Source of the DNA: Incurvaria masculella
Taxonomy: Eukaryota; Arthropoda; Insecta; Lepidoptera; Incurvariidae
Length of the DNA stretch: 64,000 nucleotides
Direction of reading: 5' to 3'
NCBI GenBank assembly: GCA_946894095.1
Contig: OX335653.1
Location: 3,105,001-3,169,000, forward strand
Shown in pieces: positions 30,730 to 42,200 of the stretch. Made by a program: the position numbers and the translations under genes. The notes under the pieces were generated by a model. The model saw only the letters and a program-made list of their open reading frames with translations, was not told the DNA's origin and did not search any database. Numbering within the stretch: position 1 is the first letter of the stretch; each line of letters opens with the position of its first letter.

Positions 30730-31785
30730 ATGGAGTACGGGCGTCACTCAAGCGTGCGAACATCGATGCGGAGCCGCGAGTCCTCGTCAACGACGGGCAG
30801 CGACCCGCGCGAGAAGATTAAGGACTGCCTCCGCAAGTTCGTCGCGTTCATGTGCACGCAGGTCGGCGTGGGGGCTTTGGTGGTGTGTTACGCCATCCTC
30901 GGGGCTTTGGGCTTTATGTACATTGAGATGCAAGAGGAGGACGAGCAGTTTAAGCGTGTGGGAGCGATGAGAGCGGACTGTTTGACTCAGATGTGGCACG
31001 TCGTCGAAGAAGAGAACACTTTCGACGAAGCCAGGTTCTCCATCCGAACAAACATGATTTTACGAACCTTTCAAGATAATTTAACTACTGCCATTCGCAA
31101 AGGCTACACTGGTCGTCCGGCGAAGGAGATGTGGTCTTTTCCAGCCGCACTAATGTACTGCTTGTCCGTATTCACGATGATCGGATACGGCAACATGGTG
31201 CCGCACTCGGCCTGGGGCAAGGGAGCGACTGTTCTGTACGCCTTCTTCGGGATCCCCATTTATATTCTGTACTTTTGCAACATGGGGAAGGTGCTTGCGC
31301 AAACTTTCAAATGGCTCTACACGTCCGTGCACGAGTGCAGTCGCCGCGAGGACCCCGCCGTCGACGGGGAGCTCCCTCGCGCCAGGAGGAAGGTAACGGT
31401 GCCGTCGACGGCGTGCCTGTGGGTGATATCCTTCTACATTCTCAGCGGAACGATAATGTTTGGTGCGTGGGAGGGCTGGGACTACCTAGATTCGACTTAC
31501 TTCTGCGTGACGAGTCTGTGCAAGATCGGCTTCGGAGACTTTGTGCCCGGCGCGAACATCAAGGACTCTACGAGCGGTAGCCACTCGAAGCTCGTGATCA
31601 ACTTCATCTACATGCTGCTCGGCATGGGGCTGGTGGCCATGTGCTACAACCTGATGCGCGAGGACGTGCAGGTGAAGGTGCGAGAGTTGCGTGAGGACAT
31701 GCGGACGTGTCTCGACGACATGAGCCTCAAGCTCACGGCCTGCGTCAGTGATACCAGATACTATCAGAAGCAGAATAAAACGTAG
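30730..31785 (+). CDS. Two-pore-domain potassium channel (K2P), intronless
   Basis: Complete 351-residue subunit of a K2P leak channel, which dimerises in the plasma membrane and sets resting potential. M1 is about residues 38-64, pore helix 1 with filter 'TMIGYGNM' at 149-156, M2 165-190, M3 228-248, pore 2 with 'CKIGFGDF' at 264-271, and M4 288-309. A short cytosolic tail 'REDVQVKVRELREDMRTC' follows. The GYG/GFG filter pair and the 'FFGIPIYILYFCNMGK' M2 are family-typical; it resembles the insect sandman/galene-like or KCNK18-like group, but the orthologue is not certain. The ATG at 30730 is chosen over the upstream GTG at 30706. The single open exon is unusual for this family. A poly(A) signal lies at 32132. 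Confidence 0.93.
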   Translation: MEYGRHSSVRTSMRSRESSSTTGSDPREKIKDCLRKFVAFMCTQVGVGALVVCYAILGALGFMYIEMQEEDEQFKRVGAMRADCLTQMWHVVEEENTFDEARFSIRTNMILRTFQDNLTTAIRKGYTGRPAKEMWSFPAALMYCLSVFTMIGYGNMVPHSAWGKGATVLYAFFGIPIYILYFCNMGKVLAQTFKWLYTSVHECSRREDPAVDGELPRARRKVTVPSTACLWVISFYILSGTIMFGAWEGWDYLDSTYFCVTSLCKIGFGDFVPGANIKDSTSGSHSKLVINFIYMLLGMGLVAMCYNLMREDVQVKVRELREDMRTCLDDMSLKLTACVSDTRYYQKQNKT

Positions 31786-32214
31786 CGGGGTTTCATTTGT
31801 GGCTATAAAAAACAGTCCCTATTTCAATGGGTATCCATTGGAGATCGAATTCGTTTTGTCTTTTCTTCTAGTTTAAGGACAATGGACTGGAACAGGTGTA
31901 TTTTAATTGTTACATATTGTGTTTATTTATAAAATTAAATTAATTTCCTGCAGCATCAACTGTTACGATATTAAGGGTGAGTGCTAAAAAAATTCTTTTA
32001 TTTCCATTCCTCAAATATAATATTTGACGGTTACTTGGTGCATTGTAGTGATCAAAAAATATTTTTGATCAATGCAACTTATTCACTTTGATTTACTTGT
32101 AATAATAATATCCATAATAGCTATAAACTATAATAAAATAAGGTGGAAATCCTGAGGTAACTCTATTTTAATGAATAAAAAATACTCATTATCATGTGTG
32201 ATGGTCAGGCAATC
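31786..32214 (+). other. 3' untranslated region of K2P gene
   Basis: AT-rich sequence after the stop; AATAAA at 32132-32137 is the likely poly(A) signal. No A-tract that would mark a retroposed copy was seen. Confidence 0.5.
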
Positions 32215-32790
32215 TTAAGGTGGCCCAAGCCGCTCATCTCCCCATACAAACGGGGAAAGAAGATCACGCCCATATTTCTTGTCAGAGATCCCAAATTTTG
32301 CTCAACAGAGCTTTATTTGATCGAACTAGATGTCTGATGACCGTTGGCATTGTGTTTGGTTTCTAAGTTATAAGGTCCGAAAGTTCGAATTTTTCGCGTG
32401 TTTTATACAATAACTTTGGTGGTTTATTACGCAATGATAAAGTAAGAAAATCTTAAAAAGATTAGTCATCAGACATAGCTTATTTAATCAAGATTTATAA
32501 TATATTTGGTTTTTGTTAGATTTTTGATTACAGCGGTCGTGGTTGACTTTTAGCTATAAGTTGTATTGAAATCAAAACGACTTTTAGCTATAAGTCGTTT
32601 TGAAATCAAAATTTTCGTAAATCTTACCAAATCATACACTATGCACATTGTCTTTTTTGTGGACATGTTGCATCTTCCTCATCATGGAGCCTGTCTTTTT
32701 CTTTGAAACAGAGAAGGTCCCAGAGCGCAACAGCACGGTTTTGTACAGTGCCCGCGAATGAGTTAGTCCCGCCGGGTTGGGCCACCTTAA
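32215..32790 (-). mobile_element. TTAA-bounded non-autonomous element, copy B
   Basis: Reverse-oriented relative of 13595-14130. Left end 'TTAAGGTGGCCCAAGCCGCT', right end 'GTTGGGCCACCTTAA', forming terminal inverted repeats directly inside TTAA. Internal text such as 'gtctgatgaccgttggcatt' matches copy A in reverse complement. No transposase is encoded. Confidence 0.75.
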
Positions 32791-33085
32791 TATTGAATTC
32801 TTAAAAACCGTGACATGGCTCTGTTATGCATTCAAATTGTTTTGCGTGAAATTCTCAGATCCTTGAAAGTTAGGTGGGTTATTCTAGCATCTTAAAAAGA
32901 CCTAAAACATTAATGAAAAAGTTTGCTGATTTCACTTTTTTCATAAATATTCTTGTGAATAACAACAACGCAGTGTAGTGAACAAATTAGCAATTCTCCA
33001 CCAGCTGAGATGCGTGCAAAATCTGGTATTAGCACTATTTAAATATTTGCCTGTTGTGATTTGTAATGGTTGTATTGGTTTTCAG

Positions 33086-33230
33086 GGAGAGAGAAATTAG
33101 CCCCATGCCGCCCATCCGGCTGTGCTCCGTGTCGGGGCACGAGGGGCGCATCAACGATGTGCTGTTCCACGCGCCCGCTGTCCGCTCCCACCGGCCCCCC
33201 ACCGTTGTCTTTTTCGGCGGGGACGTGCAG
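33086..33230 (+). CDS. C2orf69 homologue, exon with start codon
   Basis: Acceptor 'attggttttcag', donor 'CAG|gtatga'. The frame is open upstream of ATG 33105 to the acceptor ('EREIS'), so an earlier start in an unseen exon cannot be excluded. Encodes 'MPPIRLCSVSGHEGRIND' and the first strand 'PPTVVFFGGDVQ'. Confidence 0.8.
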
Positions 33231-36200
33231 GTATGATGCTGCATAATTTCTTTATTATTTTATTCATTAACATTATTATTAAAAACATTTGGATTCATAT
33301 TGTAGTTTAACTTTGAAAATATGAAATGAACATGCGTAGCTCATTAATATGTTATAATATTTTTCCTGAGTTTACCAATTTTGACTACTACACTTTGTTG
33401 AATTCTATGACTAGTATTCAACAAAGTATGTTGATGTTGAATGTACTTAGAATACTTGTTTCAACATTGACCGGAACATAGTAAGCACCCCTTTTATTGC
33501 AATTGTGAAAGTCAATAGATCTGTAGTGAAATAATTCGTCACAGAAATTTGTCAGGCTTATTCAGTGTAGTTCATTCTATGTCCACTTTGTGTGAAAAAT
33601 ATTCGAAATATTGGTGTAACCTATCTGCAGCTCTGTAAGTATTTTTAGAGATCAAATTAAATTCTATTTCAATGTTCGTGTTATTTTAAAATAACGTGCA
33701 GAAACATGTGGAATTCATTTTATCTGGAAGTATCATTTTATCATTTCATATCCTGTTGGCGTACCTACATATTATTAAATAAAACATAAAAAAGTTGCAA
33801 TTTATAACAAGGTATACCATTTATTCAACGTAACCCGTATCTTAGAATAAATATTTAGTAGATTTTTTTCCCCCCAATATACTTTTAATATGATTAACAC
33901 TTAGCAATGTAACTTAGTTGCTACGTACACGTGTTTCTTTCCTTCATAATGTTTTTGCTAGATATATTTAGTCTTAAAACTACTTGTTCAACTAATTTGA
34001 TTGTTTAGAATTTCACCATGGTTTGATATATTACTTATTTTTACGGGTTTGCTCACTTATTTGTTGACATCCGACTGGAAAAAGAGTCAGAGGTCGTGAC
34101 TATGTAAGCAGGACGCTGTTTAGCCGTAAATATAAGTAATTGCAGTCCATCAATTTATTGAGAAACGGCATTAAACATAACTGTCACATTTCCATGTTGT
34201 CGGAAGTTCATCGTAATGCATTCGTGCTTTCAGGATTTCCCAGAAATGATGGAGTCCCACCGCGACAACCGGAGCTACCTGAAGTGGAACCTCGAGAACA
34301 TGGCCACTCTACTCAGTCACAACTTCCCTAAATCTAACATATTAGTTGTAAGGCCTTCCAGGTGTGCATCATTATTATATTTTATTTTTTATTTTTTTAT
34401 TAAAACATATTTATATTATAGTTTTAAATCTTAGAGGGTGTTATCGTTTGTATTTTCAAATTGGTATTCCTTGGAATATTTGAAGCAAACAAGTTAGATA
34501 ATATTTGGTTGCACGATACAAAAAGTTCTGCTAAAATAAAACAAATATTTTCAATGCTCATATTGGCATTTTTGGAATTTTGTGAAAAAGGACGGAACAT
34601 AATAATCCTCCTTAAAAAGATAAAAATAAAATATGATCTGTTTATAAATAATTTTTGGTTTGGTCAAATTTTGTCTTTATCCCCAATTTTGGTTTTGGAC
34701 ATTTGGAATATCTTCACACAAGAACTGTCAATTAAGTTTCCTCTTAAATGCATACTTCATAATTGTTTTTATGCTTTCAATACCTGTAATTGTATTTGAA
34801 CAAGAATTGACAGAATCATGTATTTACGAAGGAACCCAGCAATGCCTTTTCATATGAATTGGGTTCAAACAAATGTTGTACATTCGATGCATTTCCCTTT
34901 CAGAATAGAGTTTAAGAGTTTTAGCTGCTACGACAACTTTGTGCCGAGCAACAACGCGGGTGTGCCTGACCACACACCGACGCATTACGCGCTTCACCAT
35001 CTCGAAAGGTCAGCATCCAACTTTCATCGGTATGAAAAGGGCCAAAGGGTATGTTAAATTCTTCGTCCCATAACTTGTTGCAATGAACATGGAGTCCTTC
35101 AAACATGGTGTGAAGAAGCACCTGGCCGGCCGGCATCGTTTTCGCAGCCCCCCCTGAATGTTCGTAAACCCATGGGCGTCGTCGGGCACCTCCTGGCATA
35201 CGCCATATGCCGCACTTTACATAAAAAAAAGTGCATGTGATTAAAACAAAATGCTTCATTGGACAACCGCACCCTACAAATTTGACTGCATTTTTGTGAC
35301 AGCTTGTTGGAAATAACCGAGATAAAACATAAAATAAACTGTTACTCCGACTTGAATGGTCTTGGGCTTGGGTGACAGGTTGCTGCAGGGCGTGATGCAC
35401 CGGCTCAAGGCGATGCCTGCAGCGGAGCTCACAGACGCGATGGCCTTCCTCGCTAACCAGGAGGATATCGACATTGATGTGCTGCAGGTAACACTCTCCC
35501 ACCCTTCTCAACCGAAATCTCCACCAATGAGACGCGTTTCAAATCCTCCTTCTCACTTATTGGTCGAGATAACTACCTTTTTGACAGAATACTTTTTTTT
35601 TTATATAAATAATTATTTTATATATCATATAATGACTTGATACACTTTATTCGTATCAAACTTGATGAGGGCTTTATACACCTGGCATAGGTTAAGTTGA
35701 CGACGGATTTTACACCAGAGAGTACTTGTAATGCCATAAATGACATTAATTTATATTATTGCATTAGTAACTTTGTTAGTTGTAAGTAATTTAAAGTGAG
35801 GGTTGCTTTCCTATTGTTCTTTGTTCTTTGCCTTAATCTGTTCTACCAAGGAATTGTTTGGCAATAGCATTTAGATCTAAGGCTGAGATAAATAGTCGTA
35901 ACAGAAACTAAGACTAACCAAAATTTGTACTTTGTGATGTCATTTTGCATTACTTTGAGATTTCGTCCATACAAAATGTGTCAAAGTGACGTCACAAAGT
36001 ACTACTTTTCGTTAGTCTTAGTTTCCGTTACGACTATCTCAGCCTAAGTGTGTATTTCGTATTTCATAATTGTGGGTGGAAAAATATGTTGTGTAAACCC
36101 GTGAAGTTTCTTTGCGGGTTCTTCTTTACTGGGTTGATCGAATCCGCGGATCGATTTAAATAAATGAAATGAAATGAAAGTGAAAATTTTAATTAAACCC

Positions 36201-39200
36201 TGCATCATACAGGCTGTTACAGCAGGCACAGCCATAATGTTGCGAAAGCATTATTGAGGGCAATTTTGGGTGCCTTTTTGCATGCATGATAAGTTATATT
36301 GGATACCATGGAAACTAACTCGTTAGGTGAACAGGCTTTTTGTTGCATTTCTCACTCACTCTCATCTGTGACTAACTCGTTTTCTCTTTCCTGAGTAGAT
36401 ATACAGTACGTGAAATGTACTCCATCTGTTTCCTACGTACATAGCGCCCTAATGTAAGTGCCCCGGCCTCCGGCAGGACGGCGAGGCGAGTCCGCCGGCG
36501 GAGGGCGCCACGGCCGACGCCCCCGACGCGACCTCCACGCACTACTCCAACTCGACGGGCGTGATCCAGACACCGCACGCTGCGCCCCCCGCGGCACCCG
36601 CGCCCCCCGCGCCCGCCTCCGACGACCGGCGCCTCCGACCGTGAGTGTTGCCGCGCGTTACATATTCATATATTTTTTTTATGTAACTGGACATGGATGG
36701 CTAATACCAGACTGAACATCAGATGTAAGCCTGGATAAGGCATGGAACCTAGTTTCCACGTGGTGTGACATGGAAACTAGGTTCCATGCCAGGACCTTCC
36801 TTATAATGTTCGGCTACATAGAAAGAAAACATGGACAATTTTCATTGCCGATTCGACCATCGCTCATTCAATGCGATGGTACCAACCCGGGTGGGATTAA
36901 CCCTACCGATAAAAAACATCGTAGTAGCAGGGTTTTAGTGGCAATCCCTTTTTTCCTATAAGTACACTCTTTTACATAAGTTTACATGCAATATATTTTG
37001 TAACAATTGAACAATTTAGCCCTAAGATACTTTTATAAGGTGTACGCCTCAATCTGATCGACACTGCATGCATTCATAGTCGGTAATGGGTATAAAAGGT
37101 TGTCCCATTCCACAAAATTCTACCTACCTTGAAAATGTGTTCAAGATCCACTCATTTTACGGCAGTTGGGCTGAGCGGCCGTGCTCATTAGTGCACCGCT
37201 CACATACCGCGCACAACGAGGAGTGATCAAAAAGTTCTGCTCCTGCGTGTTTGCATCTTACCTACCCACATCCAAGCAAAGACATCGTTGGTTTTTCTCT
37301 CTATACTGCGGCTACCGCCCTCATACTTTGTGGATCGCTGAAAAGATAAGTGCGTGCAGACATGGCTGCTGAGTGCAACGCGTGCGGGGAACAAGTCGAC
37401 AACACTGCAAAGAACTCAGTGGTTTGTAGTCTTTGTGCTCAGACCTACCACCATGCCTGCGTCAATCTGACCAAAGTAACCAGAAGCGCTAAAGACTGGC
37501 TGTGTCCATGCTGTCAATCTAAGTCCAGGTTGGGCTTGGGTAATGTCAACGGCCCAAGAAGCAGATCTCCATCTCTGACAACGGAACCCATCGTCGGCTG
37601 TGATATAAACACCTTGACAACGTACTTGGATAAAAAATTTGCTGAAGCGAAGGCAGATTGGTCTCAACAACTGGATCGTGTAATAACAGTCTCTGAAAAG
37701 AAGTATACAGAGATACAGGCAGCGGTCGCTGATTTAAGAGGAAAATTCGAATGTTTCGAGGACAGATACTCTGACTTGCCAAGGAAAGTCTCAGAAATGG
37801 AAGAAAAACAAGAGAAATTTAACTCAATGTTAACAAAAAAAATTGAACGTGAATTGGAAGCCATACAAATAAGACTAAGGGCCGGTATTTCAATCTCCAC
37901 TCAAATCTAGCCCCTAAGTGTGGCTTAACACGCAAATGCGTCTTTCATTACAAATCAAAGTGGAGCTTAGCTGAGGGTCAGTTGTCTATGATTTTGTAAA
38001 TTACACGAACTTCATGTTGCCAAATAGTCTAGTCTGCGTTCAAAAACAAAACTAAATGAATTTATGAGCGCATTTTTAGATCACAATTTTTTAAAATTGA
38101 TAAAACTTTATGGCCTCCAAAAAAGTACTACAAATACTCTATTGAGCAGCACAGAGAGAAAGAGAATTGTACAAACTCTTTCTCTGTATATCAATATTTT
38201 TTAGATAAAGATTCAATTTAAATAAAGATAGAGATATTTTCGAGCATGTGCAGGTTTCTCAGCACTATATAGGAAACAATACAAAAACATTTCAAATTAA
38301 AAGATTAGCATACAGTTTTAAAGTTTTCTGCAAAACACAACATCCTAAGTTTATTCATTTCTACAAAAAATATTAACAGAAAATACTTTAAAACTTGTTT
38401 TTGCACACTTTGAATCCTATCTGTGGTTTGTGTAATACCTTAGAAGGCGAGTTTATTTTGTTTGGTGGAATTGCAAAAGATCACTTCTCGACGGAAAATC
38501 GTTTGTGTCAAACAGTTTCATATTGAACGCAGCAAGAATGTCGGATGTCACCGACCCGAGAACGGTCGGCTATTGTTTCCTCAAATTTCAACTACCTGCG
38601 CCCGGAGCTAGTTCCTTCCCTTTTCAACATCGACAAAGGAGTGAGGACGCACTTCGCTAAAAGGCAGAGCAGCACGTAATGAAACGAATTAAGCTCCGCT
38701 TAACTGGTTGAGTGCAAGACAATCCAGCCCTCAAATATTTGACGCTGAGGGCACTTTAAGCTTCGCTTAACACTGAGTGAAGGTTGAAATACTGCATTTT
38801 TTAAATAAGCTTCGCTTAAAAGGTATTCCTAGGAAGAGGGACGATTGAAATACCGGCCCTAAAGGATACTGAAACTTTAGCACAATTCTCGAGTGATAAA
38901 GTAGACGACTTTGACAAAAAGTTGGCTGGCCTGCCGAGAAAAGTAGATGATCTCATGGTAACTCACAACAATGACGTCAGCAGTCTAAAATCATCCGTAG
39001 CAACCGTGGATAGCAAATGTCGGGCATTCGACAAGTATGCACGTGAATGCAATATTGAGATCCACAATCTTACTGAACGCAAGGACAAAAACCTCGTGAA
39101 ATTAGTCAGCAGTATATTCCTCAGTATAGTACTGGGCTGCGAGGTCAATGTGAGGGACATCGTGCACATATATCGAGTTTCCCATAATGGAACTAAAGAT

Positions 39201-42200
39201 AACCGCCCGAGGAACGTAGTCGTCAAGCTTTCTTCGCGCATTCATCGTGATAATTTGGTAGCGGCAGCGCGCAAGAAGACAGTAACAACGGAGCAACTTC
39301 AGATATCGGGGAATAGCAGCAGGGTGTACGTCAACGAACACCTCACTCTGGAGACCAATCTAATATGGCTGATTGTTCAAAGGTCCAAGAAGATCTGAAT
39401 AGGTTCTTCTCTTACTGTCAATGGTATAAAATGAAACTGAATATTTCAAAATGTAAAAAAATGACGATAACAAAAAATCTTAATATTACGGATTTCGTAT
39501 ATACGATAGGCGGTGAGGCATTGGAATGTGTCAACAGTATTCGAGACCTAGGAATAGTTTTAGACAAAAAACTTCATTTTGATGAGCACATTGAAAATAT
39601 AATACATAAAGCTTTTAAAATTATGGGATTTGTGCTACGCAACTCAAAGGATTTCAGAAACCCCGACAGCTATGTCATACTATTTAACTCATTAGTAAGG
39701 TCTCAGTTAGAATATGCGTCGGAAATCTGGAATCCTTTCTATACAAAATACATCTATGCTTTAGAAAACATCCAAAAATACTTTTACCGAGTCTTACAAT
39801 TTAGACTCAGAGGACAAGGTTGCACTACTGTTATAAGAAAACCAATACTATTAAGTCATCGACGTGAAATTTCTGATGTTATGTTTATACATAAGATACT
39901 CCATAATAAAATAAATTGTAGCGAATTATTATCGCAAGTGAACATACACGTACCCAATCAACGAACCACTCGCAGCTCTAACTTATTTCATCTTCCCCTT
40001 AATAGAAATAACACTGGAAAACGCAAACCTTTCTTCCGAATGTTTAGGACTTACAATGTAAAATTTAATCTAGTTGACCCTTTTCCTATGAATCAGTACA
40101 CATTTAAAAGTAAATTATTAAAACTTGTAGCTAATAATGAATAATGAGTGGATATATTATATACTACGTACATTTTCAGATGTGATTCAATATACATACA
40201 CATAAAGCGTGTTGTAACAGTCTTTAAAGGCTGCAAAGGCAAAAGAAAACATGTAACAATAAATAAAATTTTCTTTAATATTTTTTTTTACGCAACATAA
40301 ATTTAAGCGACACTATAAATATAAAAGATGTAGTTTTTTTTTTTTTTGGGATGTGTCCTTTTATATGTATTTTTTGTTTATATTTAATCTATTACTAAAT
40401 AAGTTCTTCTTTTATTAATATACTAGCTGAGGTACCCGGCTCCGCTCGGGTCAATGTCGTTTTCGACTGATTGCGGGCTGGTGAAGTTCAGCCTGCGTTT
40501 GCAATGTAAGCGGAAAAAATGTCATTATTTACGACATCAAATTAGAAACTTCAAAAATAACAGTATTTCTCCACTATTTAATGGATGTTTTTACACATAT
40601 AAACCTTCCTCTTCAATTAGTCTATCTATTAAAAAAAACTGCATCAAAATCCGTTGCGTAGTTTTAAAGATTTAAGCATACATAAGGATATAGGGACAGA
40701 GAAAGCGACTTTGTTTTATACTATGTAGTGATATACATAATTTCTCTAGGTAAGGAAGTAATAAAAATGCCGTATACATTTTAAAAAAATACTTTGTGGC
40801 AACAGTTGTTGGATTAAGATTTATCATATTGTTATTTTTGTTAATCTGTTTATTGTTTAGTTGTCTGTAATCTGTTATGTTGTCCGAAAATAAATAAAAA
40901 AAAAAAAAGATCTTCCGCTTACCCTATGAAGAAACAATCTTAGTCCTTGAGAACTTCCAAATCAGTGTCATATATAGTTTTTCATTTTTCTGGATAATTT
41001 GCCAGTAATTGTATACAAAATTGAAATTAAAAGTTATAAGGTCATTTATAAATTACTTTTTTGTGAGGAATATACTGAGGCCGCTTAAAAAAATGTATGG
41101 CGCCCTTTCCAGCTGCGACGGAGCGGTGCATCAAAATCCTCCTTTCAAGCCGGGATGGCATTAGTTGCCCACCACCCACATTTCGAAATTCTCATGGGCA
41201 CCGTCTCGTCCTAGACACTGACAGTGCCATATATTGTACTTTAAACAAAATCTTATGAAAGTTACACTCAGTTAGCAAAAACTACATACCCAACCGAATA
41301 AGTAGGGGCATGGAACAAACTCCCAGAGTATGTGATTAACGCTATGACCACCAACCAATTTAAAAATAGACTGGATAACAATGTCAAACAAAATCGGATG
41401 TAAAGAAAAAACAAAAAAAAACCACTTAGCCACTACATTTATCAAGTTAAACACTGGATTTAGACGCATCAGCGCTGCTTGTCTAAAACTTATAAATAAA
41501 TAAATAAATAAAAAAGTTCAGCATTTTCCATTCGATCTCTCCGCAGATGCCAGGAGCAGGACAGCCCGCTGTGGTGGCGCGACGGTCTCGCGCTCGACAA
41601 GAGCTCCCTCACGCTCGTCGGCTTCAGCAAGGGCTGCGTGGTGCTCAACCAGCTCATCTACGAGTTCCACTACGTCAAGACCCTCACGCCGGACGATGCC
41701 GTCATGATGAGGTACATCGAGGCAAATTAATTTGACTTTTTTATTTTTATTTCTGTCGCGAAGGATACCTTCCGAGGTATTTCCCCCAAAGTACAACCTT
41801 AAACATGGTGTTAAAAAGCACCGCAGCTCCCCTGAAAGCGTGGGCGTTCGGCGGATAACTTTGTATGTGAAGGCCTGTCGTACACCATATACCGTGCTAA
41901 AATAAAAAAAAAAGTCATTTTATGGAACTTGACATGGCTATTACCACCACACCTAATTACTGGCATGATATTAGCCCAACAAAGTATTTGCCATGCCAGG
42001 CATTTCCTTTTAATGAATGTTTCATTGCCCATTATATTTTTCACTGGCACAGTTAACATGGATTACTTCTATTGATGCCTAATAATTGGGTTTTGTAGAA
42101 TTTGGGTTTTTGTAGTATTCTGGTTTGACTTTAATTTCTTACTCCACTGTTCGGATCAGAGTAAGTCAGGCCGTCACATTGAGAGAAAGTACCCTAAATG

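Noticed and set aside
34461..34799. 112-residue frame in a C2orf69 intron
   Set aside because: AT-rich intronic sequence with no acceptor or donor consistent with the gene, and no family resemblance.
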